Source: Chitinophaga sp. SYP-B3965 (GTDB lineage Bacteria > Bacteroidota > Bacteroidia > Chitinophagales > Chitinophagaceae). Taken from it: 64,000 bases of DNA. A model generated the notes under the pieces. That model saw only the letters and a list, made by a program, of their open reading frames with translations, was not told where the DNA came from and did no database searches. The stretch is taken from assembly GCF_009647655.1 (NCBI RefSeq), contig NZ_WJFD01000001.1, positions 1,736,001-1,800,000 on the forward strand, read 5' to 3'. Positions 28,022 through 36,526 of this stretch are shown piece by piece (position 1 is the stretch's first letter; every line of letters begins with the position of its first letter). A program made the translations under genes and the position numbers.

Positions 28022-28750
28022 TCACTTTGTAGTATCGATCCCTTTCATCAGTTCAGCATGTGAAATGGCAACAGGCATGTTATCATTGTAAAGAATGGCC
28101 AGTGCTCCTTTGTCTAATCTTGTAAAGTGCGGAGAATCTCTCCACTTCATAGCACTTTCTATATCTTTAAAACTCTTTCTCCCCATCAGGTTGGGTTCAT
28201 TATAAAAGCTTTTGGAATGTTCCCAGAATCCTAAAGCATGTCCAAACTCATGTCTTATTACCTCTCCTCTTACAACTCCCATTGCCAATGGGCTGATTAC
28301 GATAGCTACAGATTCTATTCGTGTTCTAAACTTATTAAAATCCGGCTGTGCATATCCTTTAGGAGATCCTTCATCGAAGATGCCATTCGCCATTTTCTTG
28401 TATTCTTCTTCGCTCTTTACAAAATTAACGGTGAGGTTACCATTGGCAGGCACCAGGGAAATTTTTATTTTTCCCAGTATGGGGATAAGCTCCTGTATGA
28501 TCGCCTTTACGTGTGCGGAGTCTTTAGGGGATGCGCCGGGGAGTATCTGCACTTTAATATCCTTATTCCATTTGATAATTACTTTACCATTTTCAGGCGC
28601 TATTTCAAGAAAATATTTCATTTCATCCCGCTGGTAGGGTTTGCTGGTGTAATGCGCTACTTCTTTTTTAGCAAACAGGAAAAACCGCAAACCTGTTAAT
28701 ACCAGGGCTACGGCCACAACCAGTACCATTAAAAGACCGGAACGTTTCAT
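28022..28750 (-). CDS. Membrane-anchored metzincin-type zinc metalloprotease
   Basis: A 242-residue protein with an N-terminal membrane anchor or uncleaved signal (about 5-27) and a protease domain. The motif HEFGHALGFWEH at 167-178 fits HExxHxxGxxH exactly, giving three zinc-binding His and the catalytic Glu168; NLMG at 187-190 supplies the Met turn expected of metzincins. Matrixin-like (M10) is the best fit. The domain should lie in the periplasm. It starts 1 bp after the stop of the LytTR regulator and so is the third gene of that operon, suggesting a protease made or used together with the signalling system. It converges with FecR with no intergenic space and no visible terminator. Confidence 0.88.
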   Translation of the reverse strand: MKRSGLLMVLVVAVALVLTGLRFFLFAKKEVAHYTSKPYQRDEMKYFLEIAPENGKVIIKWNKDIKVQILPGASPKDSAHVKAIIQELIPILGKIKISLVPANGNLTVNFVKSEEEYKKMANGIFDEGSPKGYAQPDFNKFRTRIESVAIVISPLAMGVVRGEVIRHEFGHALGFWEHSKSFYNEPNLMGRKSFKDIESAMKWRDSPHFTRLDKGALAILYNDNMPVAISHAELMKGIDTTK

Positions 28751-28751
28751 C

Positions 28752-29450
28752 TTAGATCAGCTTAAAAGCATTCTTGTAATTCTTCCCCACCAGCAATGTT
28801 TTACCATTCTTCAATACCACCATGTTGCCCTCAAGATAATCTACATGTTGCTTATTTACAATAAACGATTTATGGATGCGGATAAAATCCCCGGCCGGTA
28901 ATTGTTCTTCAAAACTGGTGAGCGTGCGGGGGGTGAGCAGGAATTCATCTTTCGTCCAGATCTTCACATAATTACCGGCGCTTTCCAGGTAGAAGATATC
29001 CTTCATCTCCAGTTGTACAAAACGTTTATCTGTTTTGATGAATAGCTGATCTGGTGTGGCCTTCTCTATGGGTGTTTCTACGGGTTGCTGCAGGCGGTGT
29101 TGTTCCATCGCCTTCGTTACGGCTTTGAGGAAACGTTCGAAGGAAAAAGGTTTTAAGAGGTAATCGCAAACATCCAGTTCAAAACTTTCCAGTGCAAATT
29201 CTCCGAATGCGGAGGTGATGATCACCAGTGGTTTTCTCTTCAGGATCTTTAAGAGATCGAGGCCTTTGATGCGGGGTAATTGTATATCCAGGAAGAGGAG
29301 GTCTACGTTGTTCCTGCTGAGGTATTCCAGGGCTTCTGTGGCCTGGTAGCAATGCCCGGTAATTTGCAGGAAGGGAATGTCCTTTGCATACAGGCTGATC
29401 ACTTCGTGGGCAAGTGGTTCGTCGTCAATGATGAGGGCTTGCAGCGGCAT
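28752..29450 (-). CDS. LytTR-family response regulator
   Basis: A 232-residue two-component regulator. The receiver domain (1 to about 120) has the acidic pair IIDDEP at 7-12, the phospho-acceptor Asp55 in LLFLDIQLP, and the Lys in LLKPFSFERFL. The LytTR DNA-binding domain occupies about 135-232 (DIFYLESAGNYVKIW, FIRIHKSFIVN). Its start overlaps the end of the kinase gene by 26 bp, so the two are co-translated. LytTR regulators usually bind pairs of short direct repeats; the target is unknown. Confidence 0.95.
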   Translation of the reverse strand: MPLQALIIDDEPLAHEVISLYAKDIPFLQITGHCYQATEALEYLSRNNVDLLFLDIQLPRIKGLDLLKILKRKPLVIITSAFGEFALESFELDVCDYLLKPFSFERFLKAVTKAMEQHRLQQPVETPIEKATPDQLFIKTDKRFVQLEMKDIFYLESAGNYVKIWTKDEFLLTPRTLTSFEEQLPAGDFIRIHKSFIVNKQHVDYLEGNMVVLKNGKTLLVGKNYKNAFKLI

Positions 29451-30855
29451 GCAGTTGTAATTTTAAGGAAGCGAAAAATGTATGGCCATCTGTTTCTGTG
29501 TGCAATGTATGGCTGCCGGGATATAACAGTTCCAACCTGCGGCGCAGGTTTTCCAGTCCTATCCCTTTTTCCGTTTCTTTTCCAGATGGTTCTACGGAGT
29601 TTTTGCAGCTGAAATATACTTCATCTTTTTTAGTTTGCAGTTTTATGTGCAGGAAGGATGCCCCTTCTGCCGGCTCCACTCCATGTTTGAAGGCGTTCTC
29701 AATTAAGATGATCAGCAAGAGCGGGGCTATTTGCAGCGAAGGATCATAGCCTTCATGATCCAGTTGTACATCTACGTATTTATGCATGCGGATCTTTTGC
29801 AGGTGCAGGTAGTCTTCCATGTATTTTACTTCCGCACTGAGTGTCACCAGGTCCTTCTGTCCTTCATAGATCACATAACGCATCAGTTCAGAAAGCTGTA
29901 AGATCACTTCCGGTGTTTTGGCGGAACGGGTGAGACTTAAAGCATAGAGATTGTTTAAAGTATTGAAGAAGAAATGCGGATTGATCTGCTGTTTGAGAAC
30001 ATCCAGTTCCGCCTGTACCTGTTGCTTTTCCAGTGAGGCTATCCTGCTATGCTGGCGGAACCAGTGAATAGCCACTATCACCGGCAGCGTGCCAATGAGC
30101 ACAGCAAATACTGCCCAGGCATTTTCCGCATCAAAGGCCTGGCTGCTGACGATCTGGAAACGTTTATTAAATGGCAGCCAGATAATGAGCTGTGCCAGCA
30201 CAGGATACAATATTGCCACTGTGCCTGCTGCCCCTGCGGCATAATATACAATGCCCCGTTCTTTCAGCAAACGCGGCACCAGGAAATAATGATTCAGGTA
30301 GTAGATAATAAAACCGGTGAACCAAAGCAGGAAGAACTGCAACCAGAAACCCAGAAAGAGCGCGAAGCTGTTTATAATCTTTGCCGGCGAGAACACGCCA
30401 CCTATCAGTAACAGTCCATTGTTATCAAAGCGGGGATCACCGATGCCGGACACTGCCATGGCGGAGCCCAGCCCGGTGAGCAATACCATACCCAGCAGGA
30501 TGGCAGCATCCAGGTTGATCTTGCTCAGGCCTTTAAAATGATATACGTTGGCTTCCAGTACAAGGTCCTGGCAGCAGCAGACAATGAATACGGTGGCTAT
30601 TTCTGTATTCCCACCTGTAAGCGTAGTGATGAGCAAACCATAACCTGCAAAAACAGTTAACCAGGCCGTTATGTATAACCACCATGCCAGTTTTGCTTTT
30701 AACTCCTGCCTGAACCATGTAAACGCCATTATTGGCAGGAGAAGCAATGCGTAGTAAGCTAGCGAAGAAAGATACTGTTGCCAGGTGGTAGCGAACCAGA
30801 TGGCAGCCCAGATCACCACTACTCCGTATACCCAGGTGTCCCGTTTCATATTCAT
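29425..30855 (-). CDS. LytS-like sensor histidine kinase (His_kinase family)
   Basis: A 476-residue membrane kinase. About eight hydrophobic segments fill the first 280 residues, followed by a coiled-coil-like linker (HSRIASLEKQQVQAELDVLK) and the phospho-acceptor motif QINPHFFFNTLNNLYAL, in which the His is the site of autophosphorylation. The ATP-binding HATPase half has LIENAFKHGVEP and ends with GIGLENLRRRLELLYPG. Starts at 30855 and 30849 (MKRDTW) are both reasonable; the frame opens at 30891 without a better start. It has no recognisable sensor domain outside the membrane, so it may sense a membrane-borne cue. It is the first gene of the kinase/regulator/protease operon. Confidence 0.93.
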   Translation of the reverse strand: MNMKRDTWVYGVVVIWAAIWFATTWQQYLSSLAYYALLLLPIMAFTWFRQELKAKLAWWLYITAWLTVFAGYGLLITTLTGGNTEIATVFIVCCCQDLVLEANVYHFKGLSKINLDAAILLGMVLLTGLGSAMAVSGIGDPRFDNNGLLLIGGVFSPAKIINSFALFLGFWLQFFLLWFTGFIIYYLNHYFLVPRLLKERGIVYYAAGAAGTVAILYPVLAQLIIWLPFNKRFQIVSSQAFDAENAWAVFAVLIGTLPVIVAIHWFRQHSRIASLEKQQVQAELDVLKQQINPHFFFNTLNNLYALSLTRSAKTPEVILQLSELMRYVIYEGQKDLVTLSAEVKYMEDYLHLQKIRMHKYVDVQLDHEGYDPSLQIAPLLLIILIENAFKHGVEPAEGASFLHIKLQTKKDEVYFSCKNSVEPSGKETEKGIGLENLRRRLELLYPGSHTLHTETDGHTFFASLKLQLHAAASPHH

Positions 30856-31026
30856 TTCATTGAAAATAAGCCCTGCGGGTGGGTTGAGCAAAAATAAATG
30901 CCAAAGGCGCTCATTCGGGTGATGAAGGTCTCAGATTTTCATTTGAACGTTTCATCATGCGCCTGCGTGCTTTGATCATTTTTACTTTCCGGCGGAGCAT
31001 TGTACCGGTAGCTTGCCATTAAAAAA

Positions 31027-31896
31027 ATGCTGGAGATACAACACCTGACCAAAACTTATTCCACCGGTGTGAAAGCGATGGACAACATCACCCTCAGCAT
31101 TCCACGCGGCATGTTTGGCCTGCTGGGCCCTAACGGTGCAGGAAAGAGTACGCTGATGCGTACCATTGCCACCTTGCAATTGCCGGATAGCGGCACCATT
31201 ACCTTTAACGGTGGGACAGTTGATAAAAAGCAACTGGGTTTTCTGCCGCAGGAATTCGGTGTGTACCCGGGCATCTCTGCGTATGATCTGTTGCAGCATA
31301 TTGCTATTCTCAAAGGCATCCACAACAAAGGAGAACGCAGGGCGCAGATCTTATCCCTGCTGGAATTGACCAACTTATACAACGTGCGGCGCAAGGCCGT
31401 GAGCACTTATTCCGGCGGTATGAAACAGCGGTTTGGAATTGCACAGGCACTGCTTGGTAATCCTCAACTGATCATTGCAGATGAACCTACCGCAGGCCTG
31501 GACCCGGAGGAACGCAACCGCTTTCATAACCTGCTGGGCGAAATAGGTGAACAGGTTGTTGTGATCCTCTCCACGCATATTGTGGAAGATGTAAAAGAGC
31601 TTTGTCCGCGTATGGCTATACTGGGCCATGGCAAAGTGATACAGGAAGGGGTACCTGATGAGCTGATTGCATCGCTGAAAGGTAAAGTATGGAAGAAGAC
31701 CATCGCAAAAATAGAACTACCTGTGTATGAAAAAGCTTATCCCGTTATCACAGCAAGGATGGTATCCGGGAGAACATTGCTGCATGTATATGCAGATGAT
31801 GATCCCGGAGAAGGCTTCTCTCCTGCTGCCGCTTCTCTCGAAGATGTTTATTTCTCTGAACGTTATGGTTACGCCAAAACTGCTATCCCATGCTGA
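31027..31896 (+). CDS. ABC transporter ATP-binding protein
   Basis: A 289-residue ATPase. Walker A GPNGAGKST lies at 34-42, the signature YSGGMKQRFGIA at about 128-139 and Walker B LIIADEPTAGLD at about 148-159. It belongs to the type that works with ABC-2 permeases of the CcmA/NatA sort. The last 7 bp overlap the following permease gene, so the two form one transporter. The direction of transport is probably export or a role in maintaining the envelope; the cargo is unknown. Confidence 0.95.
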   Translation: MLEIQHLTKTYSTGVKAMDNITLSIPRGMFGLLGPNGAGKSTLMRTIATLQLPDSGTITFNGGTVDKKQLGFLPQEFGVYPGISAYDLLQHIAILKGIHNKGERRAQILSLLELTNLYNVRRKAVSTYSGGMKQRFGIAQALLGNPQLIIADEPTAGLDPEERNRFHNLLGEIGEQVVVILSTHIVEDVKELCPRMAILGHGKVIQEGVPDELIASLKGKVWKKTIAKIELPVYEKAYPVITARMVSGRTLLHVYADDDPGEGFSPAAASLEDVYFSERYGYAKTAIPC

Positions 31897-34800
31897 TCTT
31901 ATTTGAATGGACCTATCAATATAAAAGGAAACTGTTCCTCTTCGCTGTGCTGTTCTTTGGTGTGCTGGGATTCGCCGTCACACAAGGTAGTATTGGCGGG
32001 CCATTGGTATGGAACAACGGGCCTTATGCCATCCATTTTATACTATGCCTCGTAAGCATCACTGCCTTGTTTGCCATGACCATCCTCTGTGCCAGCGCGG
32101 TGCTGCGTGATAGTGAATACCGGATGCAGGAGATCATCTATGCTACCGGTATTAAAAAACACACTTATCTGGGTACGCGTTTTTCCGGGCTGATGATAGC
32201 GGGGTTGAGTATTTTACTGGCCAGTATCATTGGCATGATCATAGGCGGCATGGTGAAACCGGGCGGGCCGGTGCAGGTGTTGTATTATTTTCAGGCGTTG
32301 TGCCTGATAGGTATCCCTAACCTGCTCTTCAGCGCTGCCTGCCTGTTCATGATCGCTATCCTCTTCCGTAGCGTGGCGGCAGTATATACGGGTGGTGTGC
32401 TTTTGTATATCCTGTACTTTGTGGCTTCGCTGGCAGGTAATTCCCCGATGTTAGCGGGTGCCTCTCCTACGGGTACGGAGCATACCTTGCTGTATGCCTT
32501 AGCAGATCCCTTTGGCTTTGTGCCACTATTAGCACAAACCAAAAGCTGGACGGAGGTTGAGATGAATACGCTGACTATTGTGCCTGATCTTCATTTCATG
32601 GCCAACAGGGTGTTTTGGATGTTGGTTTCCCTGCTGCTGCTCACGTTCACTTATTTCCGTTTTACCTTTGCTTCTTTTTCTGCATCAGCAAAAGTCAGGA
32701 AGTTCGTTGTTTATAACCCTCCGGGTATTCCGTATGCAGCAGTTGCCGTAACTGAAAATAATTATTCGGTTCTTCTGGCATCCTGGCGGCTGGGCATCAA
32801 AAGCGTGCTGAAAAGTGTGCCGTTCCTGATCATGGTGCTGCTCTGGCTTTTCATGGTAGGCATGGAATTTTACCAGACCATCCTGAGAGGGATGTTTGGT
32901 ATGCGCTTCATTCCCTACACCGGGGAAATAGCGGCGAAACTGCGGGAAACACATGTGTTAGTGCTCGTATTACTCTACTATGCTGCAGATATTATCTGGC
33001 GCGATAAGAATGCACGCATCCATGATCTGATAGATGCTACTGCAGCGCCACGCCGGGTATTGTTCCTCTCTAAATGCCTCACGATGATCACTATCGTGGT
33101 GGTGCTGGTCACGGTGAATATTGTGTGTTCTATCATCATGCAAACCACTGTGGGGTATACAAATTATGAACCGGGAGTTTACCTCTCCCTCTATTATTAT
33201 AGCGGTGTTCCGATGATCATCTTCGGGATACTATTTCTGGCCGTACAACAGCGTGTCCCTAATAAATACATCGGCCTGGTACTATGTGCTATACTCTTGT
33301 ACATCCTGCTGGAAGGAGATAACTTCGGACTTAAACATCCGCTGTGGCACTTTGTTACACCTTTCAAACTGCGGTATGATGCGCTGAACGGATGGGGCCA
33401 TCATAAAGCGGCCTTCCATTGGTATATGCTGCTGGGTGTTTGTATTGCTTTACTGGTTGCGGGGATCTGGCGTTATGCTGCTGGTGCATTGGCGTTGCTC
33501 ACAGCCGGTTATATTTTTTATCAGACACCGCGTTCAGATGAAAACTGGGGCAATGTATACCGCGAGAAGTACATGCGTTATTCCTCATTACCACAACCTG
33601 AAATAACAGCGGTTAAAACCTTCGTTGAATTATATCCTGCGGAGAAAAGGTATACTGTAAAAGGTACTTACCAATTGCTGAACAAGACTAGAACTACCAT
33701 CCCTGAAATACTAACAGGTATTACTCCGGGCGTAAGCAGTATCACGATTTCCATCCCTGGTGCGCAATTACTGGCCAACGATGAATACTATAAAATGCAG
33801 CGGTTCAGGTTACAACAACCTTTGCAGCCGGGGGATTCTATTGAACTCTCTTTTGCCATAGAAACATCCACATCTGCCTTTACTGACTACAACCCGGAGA
33901 ACTCCGTGCAGGAAAACAGTGCTTACATTGAGCTGGAAAAAAATGTCCCTTACATCGGTTATGCGCCTTCTCTCGGTTTAACGAAAGAGTATGATATAGA
34001 GCAGGATGACAGCACGCGGCATTATAGCTGGATACAATACGAAACTACCATCGGCACTGCGGTGGATCAGACTGCCCTGACTGTTGGCACATTGTTAAAA
34101 AAATGGGAACAGAACGGGCGGAAATATTTTCATTACAAAACAGAACAGCCTATTGCATTTATGTTTGCATTGGCTTCCGGTAAGTTCTTTTCAAAGCAGG
34201 TGAATGGGGTTGAAATTTATTATTATCATGAACAGAATGTGCCTGCTGTGTTAGCTTCTGCTTTGCAATCCCTTGCAACTTATAGTAAGATATTTAGTCC
34301 TTATCAATATAAAACCTTGCGTTTGGTAGAAATACCACATTACCCTGGTGCAGGCACTGCTTATCCGGGTATTGTATTCCTTCGGGAGAACTACATATTC
34401 GGTACTGATCTCAAGAAGATGGACTATGCCACTTCTGTTACCGCGCATGAAGTAGCACATCAATGGTGGGCTTACCAACTGGAACCGGTTGGTATACCCG
34501 GAAGTAAAGTGCTGACAGAAACACTCGCCAATTATTCCGAAGCCATCATGACGGAGCAGTTGCAAGGTAAAGACTGGCTCAGGGATTACCATCTCATTGA
34601 GCATAACGTTTACATCTCTTCCCGGGGTAATAAGGAAACACCTTTGAAAGACAGCCGCACGGAAGGTTATGTGCATTATCAGAAAGGAAGCATTGTGATG
34701 CAGGCGATGATGGTGGAAATAGGGACTGATACTATAAACGCGGCATTGCGGAGCTTGTTGAATATGCATACACGTGCTACCACCAATGATCTTCTCTCTG

Positions 34801-35129
34801 CCTTCTATGCGGCTGCCACGCCTTATCAAAAGGAATTGATACACCGCTGGTGGGAAACATTGTTCCTCTATGATTTCAGTTTAGGTAAAGCCAGTATGAA
34901 ACAATTACCTTCCGGTGAATATGAAGTGATATTGCAGGTGAAGAGCAACGCACCCGGAGAAAAGCTGGGCATTGCATTGTATGATGCAGCCGGAAAGATA
35001 GTGTATGAAGGAGATCAAACGCGTATCATCGTAAAAGATAAACCCGCAAAGGTAGTGGTTGATCCGGATGTATTACGATTGGAGAAGAACCGGGAGGATA
35101 ATATGAAGGTTTTAGAGTTATTTCAGTAA
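31890..35129 (+). CDS. ABC-2 permease fused to an M1-type aminopeptidase domain
   Basis: A 1079-residue fusion. The first 540 or so residues carry about 12 membrane helices in two blocks separated by a loop, as two ABC-2 permease halves. The rest is a large soluble domain related to M1 metallopeptidases: HEVAHQWW at about 853-860 gives HExxH and the downstream TETLANYSE supplies the third zinc ligand. The GxMEN exopeptidase motif is not present in its usual form, a short PGIVFLREN block standing in its place, so substrate choice may be unusual. Such permease-peptidase fusions are known in Bacteroidetes annotations but their role is not established. The start overlaps the ATPase gene by 7 bp. 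Confidence 0.9.
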   Translation: MLILFEWTYQYKRKLFLFAVLFFGVLGFAVTQGSIGGPLVWNNGPYAIHFILCLVSITALFAMTILCASAVLRDSEYRMQEIIYATGIKKHTYLGTRFSGLMIAGLSILLASIIGMIIGGMVKPGGPVQVLYYFQALCLIGIPNLLFSAACLFMIAILFRSVAAVYTGGVLLYILYFVASLAGNSPMLAGASPTGTEHTLLYALADPFGFVPLLAQTKSWTEVEMNTLTIVPDLHFMANRVFWMLVSLLLLTFTYFRFTFASFSASAKVRKFVVYNPPGIPYAAVAVTENNYSVLLASWRLGIKSVLKSVPFLIMVLLWLFMVGMEFYQTILRGMFGMRFIPYTGEIAAKLRETHVLVLVLLYYAADIIWRDKNARIHDLIDATAAPRRVLFLSKCLTMITIVVVLVTVNIVCSIIMQTTVGYTNYEPGVYLSLYYYSGVPMIIFGILFLAVQQRVPNKYIGLVLCAILLYILLEGDNFGLKHPLWHFVTPFKLRYDALNGWGHHKAAFHWYMLLGVCIALLVAGIWRYAAGALALLTAGYIFYQTPRSDENWGNVYREKYMRYSSLPQPEITAVKTFVELYPAEKRYTVKGTYQLLNKTRTTIPEILTGITPGVSSITISIPGAQLLANDEYYKMQRFRLQQPLQPGDSIELSFAIETSTSAFTDYNPENSVQENSAYIELEKNVPYIGYAPSLGLTKEYDIEQDDSTRHYSWIQYETTIGTAVDQTALTVGTLLKKWEQNGRKYFHYKTEQPIAFMFALASGKFFSKQVNGVEIYYYHEQNVPAVLASALQSLATYSKIFSPYQYKTLRLVEIPHYPGAGTAYPGIVFLRENYIFGTDLKKMDYATSVTAHEVAHQWWAYQLEPVGIPGSKVLTETLANYSEAIMTEQLQGKDWLRDYHLIEHNVYISSRGNKETPLKDSRTEGYVHYQKGSIVMQAMMVEIGTDTINAALRSLLNMHTRATTNDLLSAFYAAATPYQKELIHRWWETLFLYDFSLGKASMKQLPSGEYEVILQVKSNAPGEKLGIALYDAAGKIVYEGDQTRIIVKDKPAKVVVDPDVLRLEKNREDNMKVLELFQ

Positions 35130-35333
35130 TTCTTCTTTAGCCTCCTGAAGTGCAGCTATAAGATCATCGAAATAGATCTTTGTATCAGCTGGTTTTTCAT
35201 AAAGCTCAATAATCATTTTATCATCTCCTTCTTCCTTTTGTATTAATGCAACATATTTACCATTAATAACAATTTCGGCCGTTAATTCTTTATAAGCAAC
35301 CGGGCTTCCAATTACAATCCTGTAGTTCTTCAT
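35118..35333 (-). CDS. Small conserved-type cytoplasmic protein, unknown function
   Basis: A 71-residue protein (MKNYRIVIGSPVAYKELTAE onwards) with alternating beta and a C-terminal helix. I recall similar short proteins with the ING(K)YVALIQ stretch in Bacteroidetes but know no function. A full Shine-Dalgarno AGGAGG lies just upstream, rare in this phylum. It is 3 nt from the first ATG (35336) and 6 nt from the second (35333), so I prefer the second. Its 3' end overlaps the convergent aminopeptidase gene by 12 bp, which argues against chance only in combination with the SD. Confidence 0.75.
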   Translation of the reverse strand: MKNYRIVIGSPVAYKELTAEIVINGKYVALIQKEEGDDKMIIELYEKPADTKIYFDDLIAALQEAKEELLK

Positions 35334-35350
35334 CATAATCCTCCTAATAT

Positions 35351-35377
35351 CAGAAGAGCGCTAATTGCGCTCTTCTG
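35351..35377. other. Perfect hairpin overlapping the end of the SRPBCC gene
   Basis: An 11-bp perfect stem (35351-35361 with 35367-35377, 5-nt loop) spans the stop codon of the gene at 35361. On the minus strand no T run follows; on the plus strand TTTTATCTTT does. It may protect the 3' end of the SRPBCC transcript or attenuate reading into the small gene downstream. Confidence 0.6.
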
Positions 35378-35795
35378 TTTTATCTTTAATAATATCCAGT
35401 ACAATATCCCACTGCTTCTCGTTATTCTGATAAGCAGTTTCCGTAGGAAAATTGCTGTGTTTTACTTTTAAACGGGTGCCCTCTTCTGTAGGTTCCAGTT
35501 CCATTCTTACTACCGTGTAATTCTCTGCCTGGTCCGGCACACCACTGAAGCTGCTGTAATAAGTATACTCAAACACTTTCTCTTCATCAAACACTTCAAT
35601 CGTGCCTCTGTCTTCATAAGATTTACCTTCATACACTCCTACAAAACGGATCAGGCTGCCTACTTTCCATTCACTGATGGCATTGGTGCCAAACAGGTAT
35701 TCTTTAATGCCTTCCGGAGTGGTGATAAAATTCCACACTTTGGAAACGGGAGCATTGATATCAAGCGCTTTGGTGACTACGAAATCCTGCAACAT
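35361..35795 (-). CDS. SRPBCC/AHSA1-domain protein
   Basis: A 144-residue single-domain protein of the START-like AHSA1 type. It opens with VTKALDINAPVSKVWNFITTPEGIKEY, the usual helix-grip start, and has GSLIRFVGVYEGKSYEDRGTI and VRMELEPTEEGTRLKVKHS in the central sheet. Such proteins bind hydrophobic ligands or act as co-chaperones; no specific role can be assigned. It lies 27 bp upstream of the small SD-led gene on the same strand and 45 bp after the GNAT gene. Confidence 0.9.
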   Translation of the reverse strand: MLQDFVVTKALDINAPVSKVWNFITTPEGIKEYLFGTNAISEWKVGSLIRFVGVYEGKSYEDRGTIEVFDEEKVFEYTYYSSFSGVPDQAENYTVVRMELEPTEEGTRLKVKHSNFPTETAYQNNEKQWDIVLDIIKDKTEERN

Positions 35796-35840
35796 GGTGT
35801 TTAGTATTAATGAGGAATTACTTAGTACAAAAACCGCACC

Positions 35841-36356
35841 TTAATAAAATTCCGGTGCATATTCTACCTCCCCTGAAACCCCATCCAATGCCCCAGGGAA
35901 CAACTCCATCCCCATAAAAAAATTATCCGGCACATCGAACGGTGCTGTTATATGCCACTTGGAAGCAGGCACAAATCCAAACTTCGGATAATAGTGCTCA
36001 TGCCCCAATACGATCACGGCACCATATCCGGTCTCTGCCGCCTTTGAAAGACCTTCTCTGATCAGCAAACCGCCTATCCCCTGGTTTTGAAAAGCCGGCA
36101 GTACTGAAATGGGTGCAAGCGCCAGCGCATGCACATCCCTTTTATCAATCTTAATTTCTGTAAAAAGGATATGCCCTACAATGTGGTCCTCAATAATAGC
36201 TACGAGTGAAAGGGCTGGAATATAGGCAGGGCTTATGCGTAAACGATCTACCAGAATCGCTTCCTCTTCCCGTTTAAATGCCAGCTTGTGAACTTCAAAA
36301 ACAAATTTTCGGTCAACTTTCGTTTCCTGTTGTACAGTAATGACGTTAGGTTTCAT
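35841..36356 (-). CDS. GNAT-family N-acetyltransferase
   Basis: A 171-residue acetyl-CoA-dependent acyltransferase. Motif A is seen as LAPISVLPAFQNQGIGGLLI (about 85-105), with QNQGIGG forming the acetyl-CoA pyrophosphate loop, and GHEHYYPKFGFVPA is the typical C-terminal block of the YhbS-like subgroup. The acceptor is unknown. It is probably co-transcribed with the SRPBCC gene 45 bp downstream. Confidence 0.92.
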   Translation of the reverse strand: MKPNVITVQQETKVDRKFVFEVHKLAFKREEEAILVDRLRISPAYIPALSLVAIIEDHIVGHILFTEIKIDKRDVHALALAPISVLPAFQNQGIGGLLIREGLSKAAETGYGAVIVLGHEHYYPKFGFVPASKWHITAPFDVPDNFFMGMELFPGALDGVSGEVEYAPEFY

Positions 36357-36526
36357 TTAAAATAATTTACCTGGGATTTCCCGTTTAATATGTATATCTG
36401 TAAGAATGGGGGGTAACCCTCTCCATGTTAAAGTGAAAGGCGAGCCGTTAGAAGCAGGCAGAGAGGGTATGTCAGGCAATGTCCATGAAATGCAAATATA
36501 ACAACAAATCTGGCTATTTTTGCGCC

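Noticed and set aside
28238..28699. Plus-strand open frames of 141 and 153 codons opposite the metalloprotease
   Set aside because: The minus-strand gene has an exact zinc motif, a Met turn and operon spacing; the opposite frames have nothing comparable.
34251..34844. A 197-codon open frame on the minus strand
   Set aside because: It is antisense to the peptidase domain of the fusion protein, including the HEVAH region, and is a shadow of that reading.
36515..36522. A promoter for the SDR gene giving a leaderless transcript
   Set aside because: The -7 match is exact but no TTTG lies 19-21 nt upstream; a chance match in T-rich DNA is likely.
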